Made by a program: the position numbers and the translations under genes
Source of the DNA: Candidatus Cloacimonadota bacterium
Lineage (GTDB): Bacteria > Muiribacteriota > UBA6191
Length of the DNA stretch: 64,000 bases
NCBI GenBank assembly: GCA_023954715.1
Contig: JAGSHD010000012.1
Span: 1 to 64,000 of the forward strand
Reading direction: 5' to 3'
The notes under the pieces: generated by a model
Databases searched by the model: none
What the model was told of the DNA's origin: nothing
Seen by the model: the letters and a program-made list of their open reading frames with translations, nothing else
Shown: one piece after another, positions 57,028 through 64,000 of the stretch
How the letters are laid out: each line of letters opens with the position of its first letter
Position numbering within the stretch: the stretch's first letter is position 1

Positions 57028-57730
57028 CTCTTTGATTGAATTTAGTGACCTGAGTCTTTCGTATGGAGATGCTTTAGTTTTAAAGAATGTATCTTTTAAA
57101 GTAGATGTAGGTGACTATGTGTTTTTTCTTGGTAAAAATGGATCGGGTAAAAGCACTTTGGTTAAATCTATTTTTAGTAAAACTAATCACAAAAGGGGGG
57201 CAGTTAAAAAATGTCCCTCGTTGATGGATAACTCTTATATATCTTATGTACCTCAATTGACTCGCATCAATAATGAGTTACCTATAACAGTAGAAGAGTT
57301 TGTGGATTTAGGTAGATTAAATAGCAAAAGTACTTATACAGTTCAAGATGTTTTAGAGATGGTCTCTATGTCAGATTATAAAGACTCTAGCATTTGGGCT
57401 TTGTCTGGTGGTCAAAGACAAAGAGTTTTGTTGGCTCGCTCCTTTATAAGGGATGCAAAGCTGTATATTTTTGATGAGCCAACAAATGGTGTTGATATAG
57501 AGAGTAAACAAGATTTTTATAACTTGATTAATGAGTTTTCGAAAGAAAAGATGATTAGTAAGATCGTTGTAACACATGATGTGAGCATGGCTGTTAAGTA
57601 TGGTCAAAAAGTTGCTTATTTTAATAATAAGTCTGTTCAGGTTAGTGATGTGGATGTAAAGATAAAGAGCAGGTTTTCTGAGATGATTCATTTACAAGAT
57701 CAGTTTTTCAAGGGATTGAATAATGATTGA
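57017..57730 (+). CDS. metal ABC transporter ATP-binding protein (ZnuC-like)
   Basis: Walker A GKNGSGKST, LSGGQRQRVLLAR, Walker B LYIFDEPTNGVD; GTG start overlaps the upstream stop. Confidence 0.92.
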   Translation: MQNNSLIEFSDLSLSYGDALVLKNVSFKVDVGDYVFFLGKNGSGKSTLVKSIFSKTNHKRGAVKKCPSLMDNSYISYVPQLTRINNELPITVEEFVDLGRLNSKSTYTVQDVLEMVSMSDYKDSSIWALSGGQRQRVLLARSFIRDAKLYIFDEPTNGVDIESKQDFYNLINEFSKEKMISKIVVTHDVSMAVKYGQKVAYFNNKSVQVSDVDVKIKSRFSEMIHLQDQFFKGLNND

Positions 57731-58580
57731 GACCTTTGGGGAAATCATAAACACTTGGCAAATGTTTCAGCATAGCTATTATGCTGGATTATTGTCAGCC
57801 GCATCATTGGCTTTAATCAGCTTGATCATAGTTGGAAAAAGAAGGGATTTTTTGGGTGCATCCTTGTCTCAAGTATCCTTAATGAGCATAGCATTGATTT
57901 TAAGTTTAGAGAGTTACTTAGTTCACTTGTCCATTGAATTGACGGAGTCTTTGTTTTTACAATACTTTTTATCTATTTTTGTGTCGATTGGCTTTGCATA
58001 TTTTATTTTAGAGTTTTTTCAACCCAAGAAGCTACACTCCCATTTGAGTGTAGTTGTTTATCTTTTAGGGGCTTGTTCTTCGGTGTTACTTGTAGTAAAT
58101 AGCCCACATGGTACAGAAGAAATTCATCAATTAAATAGTTCAAGTTTAATTGGCGCAAACTATTACGATGTCATTGTGTTGAGCATTGTCTTGATTTGTA
58201 GCTTGATATATTTTGAAAGAAATTATAAAAAATTATATCTCTTTTTATTGGACTCTGAAATGGCTTCTACTATAGGGATCTCTAGTAAAAAAACTCACTT
58301 AGAGTTTTCAATACTCATTGGGACAATAATTGGTGTTTCTTTAAAGGTAGTTGGCTTTTTGTTTTGTTTTGCATTTTCTGTGCTACCAGCTCTATGTGTA
58401 ATTCAACTAAGGACTTCTATGAAGAGTTTTCACTGGTTTGCAATGGCTTTAGCTAGTCTTTGTGTACTTATATCTTTTTACTTTTCAATGTACTGGGATA
58501 TGCCACTGACTCAGTTAGCTGTTTTGTTTGCTTTATTACAATACTTTTTTATAAGTATCTTACAGATGCAAAAGACTTGA
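57723..58580 (+). CDS. metal ABC transporter permease (ZnuB/TroC family)
   Basis: Multi-TM; RRDFLGASLSQVSLMSIAL; GTIIGVSLKVVGFLFCFAFSVLPA. Confidence 0.87.
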   Translation: MIETFGEIINTWQMFQHSYYAGLLSAASLALISLIIVGKRRDFLGASLSQVSLMSIALILSLESYLVHLSIELTESLFLQYFLSIFVSIGFAYFILEFFQPKKLHSHLSVVVYLLGACSSVLLVVNSPHGTEEIHQLNSSSLIGANYYDVIVLSIVLICSLIYFERNYKKLYLFLLDSEMASTIGISSKKTHLEFSILIGTIIGVSLKVVGFLFCFAFSVLPALCVIQLRTSMKSFHWFAMALASLCVLISFYFSMYWDMPLTQLAVLFALLQYFFISILQMQKT

Positions 58581-58593
58581 TTTACTAGTAAAT

Positions 58594-58628
58594 CAAAAAA
58601 AGGTGCATTTTTAATGCACCTTTTTTTG
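58594..58628 (+). terminator. rho-independent terminator of the metal-uptake operon
   Basis: aaaaaaaggtgcatt-ttt-aatgcacctttttttg. Confidence 0.85.
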
Positions 58629-58682
58629 TATGGATTTCAAAATCTAAAGTAGAGTAGTTTTTGAATGCTTTTAAACAGTTTT

Positions 58683-58967
58683 TTATAGATCAAAATCAAG
58701 ATCAAGCAATAGTTTAGCTGTCCCTCGATCGATATTTGCTTGAGTTAAAACAGAGCTTTCTGTGTTAGCTAGTAACATCGTTCTGATTAAATTGGCAGCT
58801 TGCATAACAGTTTGAGTCTCAACTGGTGAATTAACCGATAGTTTAGATTCCTGAACTTTTTTAGAAATAGAAATTCCCGCTTCTAATTTCACTTCAAAAG
58901 AAGGGACCTGGATTTGACTTAGTGCTACCTGATCGTTTGTATTTGTATTTTTTCTAGTAATTAACAT
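58683..58967 (-). CDS. hypothetical small protein
   Basis: Start at ATG 58967 with agggag Shine-Dalgarno (track start 59003 is upstream). Confidence 0.55.
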   Translation of the reverse strand: MLITRKNTNTNDQVALSQIQVPSFEVKLEAGISISKKVQESKLSVNSPVETQTVMQAANLIRTMLLANTESSVLTQANIDRGTAKLLLDLDFDL

Positions 58968-59240
58968 AATTTCTCCCTTTGACTTAACTATCGTCAAAGA
59001 CAAATCAATTCTTTAGTATTATTTGTTTATTTTTGTTTGAAAATTGATATTTTTGTAGTTTCAGTACAATTTTTAAGGTTCTATATTCAAATGCCAATAG
59101 TATTTCAGTTATGAATATATATTGTAAATTAAATTGAATAGCATTAAAAATAACAATTTTATCCCAAAGCATAATATGAATAGAAATAGAAAATTTTTTG
59201 TATGCTCTAAATAAAATCGAAGAAGCTAGCTTGCCTAATT

Positions 59241-60116
59241 TTATAAACCTTGTAAATAATAAGGAGCTTTAGAGTTTTTTTCTTTAGGTTGGTATGGCAA
59301 AAACTCAGGAAAATCCCTCAGTCTAGAGTCAAATTGAAAAGAGTTGGCCATTTTTGTGATCAAACTCTCTTTTGAGTACCCATATTTTTCAAATAGTTTT
59401 TCTCGTTTCTTATGAAAATCGTTAAAGTACTCCGGATGGTGAACTTTTGATAAATAGAAACTATAAAAGGACATTACTTTTTTAATGAAGTGCCTATGTA
59501 AGAAATATAAAGAGCTTTGATTTGTCATTTGTTCGGTCCAGAGGTCGAGTGATAGCTTTAATCTTTCTTTTTTGTTTTTCATGTTAATCTCTTGAGACAT
59601 CATTAGATCTAAAAAAGTCATACTTCGAAAATCAGAAGGAAGAAACTCTGGGATCTTTTGCTTCAAATGTTTATATAAGACAGCAAAAGAAGGGGGAGGT
59701 TTCATATCTATTGTGGAGTACCTATATAAAAACAAATTTAAAACATCAAGCTCATGATAATGATTGATTAAAAAGCGATCGATTAACTTTTGATGAGAGT
59801 AGTTTCTAGGGTCGTAAGGGTTAAATAAGAGCATTAAACTTAGTAAACGATATTGTTCTTCACTTTCTGTTTTATAATAATCCTTCATTATTTTCATGCG
59901 CTCAACAGACAAATCACTATCTTGATAGAGTTCAAGATATCGAAAAAATAGATAAGGGTCGTTTCTTTTGTCTTTATGTATTTCTTTAATGGTTCGAATA
60001 GGAGCTTTGTCACGATAGAGTCGGCGCACTCCTTTTGCAGAAAAATACAGAGGTCTAGCTGCATTGCTTATGCAATAGATAGAAGAGATAAATAGTATAA
60101 TTAAATTCTTTTTCAC
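59241..60116 (-). CDS. hypothetical exported protein
   Basis: GTG start gives signal peptide MKKNLIILFISSIYCISNA. Confidence 0.55.
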   Translation of the reverse strand: MKKNLIILFISSIYCISNAARPLYFSAKGVRRLYRDKAPIRTIKEIHKDKRNDPYLFFRYLELYQDSDLSVERMKIMKDYYKTESEEQYRLLSLMLLFNPYDPRNYSHQKLIDRFLINHYHELDVLNLFLYRYSTIDMKPPPSFAVLYKHLKQKIPEFLPSDFRSMTFLDLMMSQEINMKNKKERLKLSLDLWTEQMTNQSSLYFLHRHFIKKVMSFYSFYLSKVHHPEYFNDFHKKREKLFEKYGYSKESLITKMANSFQFDSRLRDFPEFLPYQPKEKNSKAPYYLQGL

Positions 60117-60305
60117 AAAAAAATTATCGACGAGAGACAATTTATAAATGAGGCACCTTTCATAAATAATAAGTGAGAATCAGGGAAAGTTTATTACTTT
60201 CAATAGTTTTTCGTTGAAAATAGCGATATCATAATCCAAACAGACAGTAATATAAGGTCACAGTTCAAATGATTGAAAATATAAAATTGTTATAAGGAAG
60301 CAGAG

Positions 60306-61382
60306 ATGACTAAGATAAAACTGTTGCCAAATCCTATTAATAGATTAAATACATTTTGCGTACATTTATTTTTAAGCTACTGTTTTTGCATTTTTTTACA
60401 GGGTCAATTTTTGTTTACCTTCCCAACTTTGTTTGTAGTTTGGTTGATCTTATCTGGAGTTATGACCCAATTGCATTATGGCCTGTCTCTTGTACTTAGA
60501 GCCAAATTTTTTCATGAAAATTATATAGTTGCTTTATGGATGCTACCTTTACTTTATATGTTAGGTGGAGTGTTAGCATTGTTGCTTCTTTTGTTAAACT
60601 TAGACATCTTTGAGCAAAATGGAGTAATCAGGCAGAGTTTACAATTAGATTTGCAGAGCTACTCTAAATCCATTTATCTTTATATATTGCTTTTAGTTAG
60701 TTCAGGGACTTTATTATTTGTGAAAATGACTCATGAGTCCATCCCCTTGTTTCAGGCTTTTCACCATAATAAAAAGTCACAAAGGATTACGAGACTTTCT
60801 TTAATATTTTTAGTGGGTTTTATCATATTCTCTTTGATCTACTTATTCTCATTTGCCAAAAATAACGTGACCTTTATACGAGCCTACTTCCAGAGTGTTT
60901 ACTCTAATGATTCTTATATTCCGTTGAATATGTATAAAATGATCAAAAAAGGAGATAGAAATCGGCTTTATTTTAATGCAAGACTCAGAATGGCTAGGAT
61001 GTCTTTTCGTCGATTCAGAAATTACAAACAGGCTATAAGTTATCTTGATGAAATTATAGACTCTGATAGCCCTCTAAAAGATGAAGCAATGCTTGAAAAA
61101 ATTCGTGTTTTTATGAGTATGCAGAACCAAAGAGCTAAAATAGAAAAAACCTTGAATGACCTAAGACTGTTAAACTCCTGTTTGTTAGATGAAGCCTTAT
61201 TTTTGTACGCAAGTGTTTTAGAAGGAGCACAAGAGTTTTCTAAAGCGAAAGAGGTGTACAAGGAGTTGATGACAATGAACTACTCATTAACCATTGTTTC
61301 ATTTATTAATTCGGAGCATTTAGATTTTGCTAGAACAAAAACTAGAGCAAAAAAGAAACTCAATGGAATCAAAGGGCTTTAA
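60306..61382 (+). CDS. membrane protein with C-terminal helical/TPR-like region
   Basis: Several N-terminal TM segments, then soluble repeats; 12 nt upstream of cheA. Confidence 0.6.
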   Translation: MTKIKLLPNPINRLNTFCVHLFLSYCFCIFLQGQFLFTFPTLFVVWLILSGVMTQLHYGLSLVLRAKFFHENYIVALWMLPLLYMLGGVLALLLLLLNLDIFEQNGVIRQSLQLDLQSYSKSIYLYILLLVSSGTLLFVKMTHESIPLFQAFHHNKKSQRITRLSLIFLVGFIIFSLIYLFSFAKNNVTFIRAYFQSVYSNDSYIPLNMYKMIKKGDRNRLYFNARLRMARMSFRRFRNYKQAISYLDEIIDSDSPLKDEAMLEKIRVFMSMQNQRAKIEKTLNDLRLLNSCLLDEALFLYASVLEGAQEFSKAKEVYKELMTMNYSLTIVSFINSEHLDFARTKTRAKKKLNGIKGL

Positions 61383-61394
61383 AAGGGGGTTGTA

Positions 61395-63416
61395 GTGAAT
61401 AAAACAGATCAGACTCTAGATAAGTTTCTAAACAACGCTCAAGAAGTGATTTCTGAAATATTGGCTAAAGAAGCAAAAGTAGATGAAAACATTGTAAACG
61501 ATGTATCCACTTTGATGTTTTTATATCATCAAGTTAAGGAGCTTTTATCGTATTGTGATGAATATGAGTCTTTGCGCACAATTTTAAAAAATCTCTATAA
61601 TAGCTTTGATCGCTTTACAATGATGGATGAAGAGCTTGTGCCCAAAGATGTTCAAGCATTTTTACAAAATTTAAGGGCTTTGTTTGCAGGACTAAGATAT
61701 ATCATAGAACAGAAAGAATACTTTGAGTTTTTTTGTGTGACGGGAGAACAAACATTTAAGAAAATTCAAGGGGTTTATGATTTGACTTTTGAACTTTTGT
61801 GCTCTCAATCAAACTCAGAGGATTTTTATGACTTCATAGAAGAAGCAAATCAGTTATTAGAAGAGTTGAATGATAGCAGCATAGATGAACTTGATTTGGA
61901 CTATGTGTTTCGAGTGATTCATACCATAAAAGGTACGAGCTCATTTTTGGATGAACTCCATGACACGATTCATCACTTGTGTCACGAGTTTGAGTCTTAT
62001 ATAGCTTTTGTGATTGAAAAGTCTATAGTTAAGATTGATCAAGCAGATGAATCTTGTATTCGTAGACTTTTAATGGTTTTAAGAATTATCCTCACCAACC
62101 TAAAGTCTAGGTTAGACCAGCAAAATAGTTTTAATGAATCCGTTGATTTAATCAAAATATTGACAGGATTACAGAACTTGATTCATGGAGAAAGTATATC
62201 AGCTGATGAATTGTATCAGGTGGAAGAGCTCAGTGTGTCAGTAGATCACAATATTCGTGTGTCCGCTTTATATATGGATCAACTATCGGGTGGAATGGAA
62301 GCATTTCAGATAAAACTTGGCCAATTTAGAAAACAACTAGAATCAGACTTATATCTATTTGAAGAATTTCAAAAGTTACAAAACAGTTTTTTTTCATTGC
62401 AAAGTAGGATTCTAGACTTAAGATTATTTGCTATTGAGCCTGTTTTTAAGAGATTTGCTAGACAAATTGAAGAGTATAGTAAAACTATTAATAAGTCGGT
62501 AGCTTTTCAACTATCGGGTTTAGAGACAAAAATTGATCGTAAGTTATCAGAAGTTTTGATTGCGCCTTTAACACATATTGTTAGAAATGCAATTTCTCAC
62601 GGTATTGAAGATAGTGATGAAAGAGTATTTATAGGAAAAGAAGCGCAAGGCAATATTGGATTAAGTGCAAGGTCAAACGGTAAAAACGTGGTGATCGAGA
62701 TTAGTGATGATGGACGAGGAATAGATTTAGATATAGTAAAACAACAAGCTATTCAAAGTAAGCTTGTAGAAAAAGATAGTAATATTAACGATCAGGATTT
62801 ATATAACTTATTATTCACGCCCGGTTTTTCAACGAGTGAAGTGCTTACAGAGGTTTCTGGTCGTGGAGTGGGATTAGATTCTGTAAAAGTAGATGTAGAA
62901 AGAATTGGAGGTAAGGTTGAACTGAGCTCCGTTTTAGGCGAAGGAACAACCTTTCGTTTAGTGCTTCCTTTAACAATAACCTCTGTTGATTGTTTGTTGT
63001 TTGAGGTAAATCAATTTGTCTTTACTATACCTATGGGTAACATATTAGCTGTATATGATTATGAGCAATACAATGAGAAAGTATTAGATCAAACTAAATT
63101 TAGATATCGATCGAAGGTGCTACGTTTGATAGATTTAGGCAAATTGTTGTTTAACAAAGGTGTAGAAGCTAAAGGTTCCCATGTTTTGATTTTAGAAGGA
63201 CTAAATAATTTAATGATAGCAGTAATCGTTTCTAAAATTGTTTCAAAAGATAATTTATTGTTGCGTCCCATTGATCACCCTTTACTCAAAGATATAAAGA
63301 TTGCTTCGTCTATGTCTATTTTAAAAACTGGGAGAGTTGCAACGGTTTTAGATGTGAGTTCCTTAGACAAAAAGGCATCTTCAATAGAGTTGAATAAGGA
63401 TAGAAAAAATGTGTAG
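61395..63416 (+). CDS. cheA: CheA-type chemotaxis histidine kinase
   Basis: Hpt YVFRVIHTIKGTSSFL; HATPase LTHIVRNAISHGIEDSDERVFIGKEAQGNIGLSARSNGKNVVIEISDDGRGID, LFTPGFSTSEVLTEVSGRGVGLDSVKVDVERIGG; CheW-like C-terminus. Confidence 0.92.
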   Translation: MNKTDQTLDKFLNNAQEVISEILAKEAKVDENIVNDVSTLMFLYHQVKELLSYCDEYESLRTILKNLYNSFDRFTMMDEELVPKDVQAFLQNLRALFAGLRYIIEQKEYFEFFCVTGEQTFKKIQGVYDLTFELLCSQSNSEDFYDFIEEANQLLEELNDSSIDELDLDYVFRVIHTIKGTSSFLDELHDTIHHLCHEFESYIAFVIEKSIVKIDQADESCIRRLLMVLRIILTNLKSRLDQQNSFNESVDLIKILTGLQNLIHGESISADELYQVEELSVSVDHNIRVSALYMDQLSGGMEAFQIKLGQFRKQLESDLYLFEEFQKLQNSFFSLQSRILDLRLFAIEPVFKRFARQIEEYSKTINKSVAFQLSGLETKIDRKLSEVLIAPLTHIVRNAISHGIEDSDERVFIGKEAQGNIGLSARSNGKNVVIEISDDGRGIDLDIVKQQAIQSKLVEKDSNINDQDLYNLLFTPGFSTSEVLTEVSGRGVGLDSVKVDVERIGGKVELSSVLGEGTTFRLVLPLTITSVDCLLFEVNQFVFTIPMGNILAVYDYEQYNEKVLDQTKFRYRSKVLRLIDLGKLLFNKGVEAKGSHVLILEGLNNLMIAVIVSKIVSKDNLLLRPIDHPLLKDIKIASSMSILKTGRVATVLDVSSLDKKASSIELNKDRKNV

Positions 63417-63813
63417 TGCACTGCATTTAATTTGCAATGAAACCTTCTTTGCTATACCTATTGATAGTCTAGTTGAGGTGATTGATCAAGTAGATATTGA
63501 CCCTATTCCTACTATGTCTTTAGATATTAAGGGCGTTTTTTACTATCGAGGAAAAATTGTTCCTTTAATTGATTTAAGATATAAATTGTTTCAAAGTAAA
63601 GAGTTATCGCAAAGTGCTCGAGTTGTGATCCTACAGCATAAAGGTTTTTTTACTGCCCTTTATGTGGATCAAATCCGAATGATAGTTGAATATGATAGGC
63701 TCAGAAGAGCAGAAAATATAGATGAAACCATAGAAAAGTATATTGATGGGGTGTTTCAAGAGAATAACTTGGATTATTTTCTTTTAAATATAGATCGATT
63801 GGTAGGAATATAA
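63409..63813 (+). CDS. cheW: CheW-like adaptor
   Basis: IPIDSLVEVIDQVDIDPIPTMSLDIKGVFYYRGKIVPLIDLRYKLF; overlaps the cheA stop. Confidence 0.88.
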   Translation: MCSALHLICNETFFAIPIDSLVEVIDQVDIDPIPTMSLDIKGVFYYRGKIVPLIDLRYKLFQSKELSQSARVVILQHKGFFTALYVDQIRMIVEYDRLRRAENIDETIEKYIDGVFQENNLDYFLLNIDRLVGI

Positions 63814-63921
63814 GTCTGTAATCTATGTGTAAGTACAATTTCTATTAGCTTTTGCTTTATGATCCATTGTATGGATAGTATACTATAAAGAGCTATAAAT
63901 TTGTTGAAAAGAGATGCCTAA

Positions 63922-64000
63922 GTGAATCAAATAAAAGGGTTACAATCAAGAATTATCACAGTAATGATTTGCTGTACTTTTTTGTTTGCCGCAAGTGTAT
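63922..64000 (+). CDS. 5' end of a membrane protein, plausibly a chemoreceptor (truncated by window)
   Basis: GTG start MNQIKGLQSRIITVMICCTFLFAASV: short basic N-terminus plus TM following cheA-cheW. Confidence 0.4.
   Translation, partial: MNQIKGLQSRIITVMICCTFLFAASV

Overview
AT-rich bacterial chromosome segment, apparently diderm because it encodes lipoproteins, porin-like outer-membrane proteins and a secretin-type STN protein. I see no tRNA, rRNA, CRISPR array, transposase or prophage. Main content: (i) a 1959-aa Hep/Hag (YadA-head-like) repeat protein behind a lipoprotein gene; (ii) a hybrid histidine kinase; (iii) an ATP/ADP-translocase-type (NTT) transporter; (iv) a tryptophan operon, trpE-trpG-[CheY-like receiver]-trpD-trpC-trpF::trpB fusion-trpA, followed by DAHP synthase and aroA; (v) three tandem ~900-aa flagellin genes, each with its own leader and terminator; (vi) two solute-binding proteins next to a chemoreceptor, without a transporter; (vii) two HlyD-type adaptors, one internally duplicated, with an FtsX/MacB-type permease lacking an ATPase; (viii) a porin; (ix) an ABC1/UbiB kinase, gamma-carbonic anhydrase and MoxR ATPase; (x) a Zn/Mn-type ABC uptake operon with a His-rich outer-membrane protein; (xi) a CheA/CheW cluster at the right edge. 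The most interesting non-coding signals are two. First, a near-consensus sigma-54 promoter (46901-46916) lies directly upstream of a ~140-nt intergenic segment that folds on paper into a hairpin plus a compact three-way junction ending in a U-tract; this is a candidate undescribed sigma-54-dependent small RNA. Second, the three flagellin leaders share a pair of GGA-loop hairpins, one enclosing the Shine-Dalgarno, with stem covariation; this predicts CsrA-type translational control of giant flagellins with non-ATG start codons. All assignments come from reading the sequence by eye; no database search or folding program was run.
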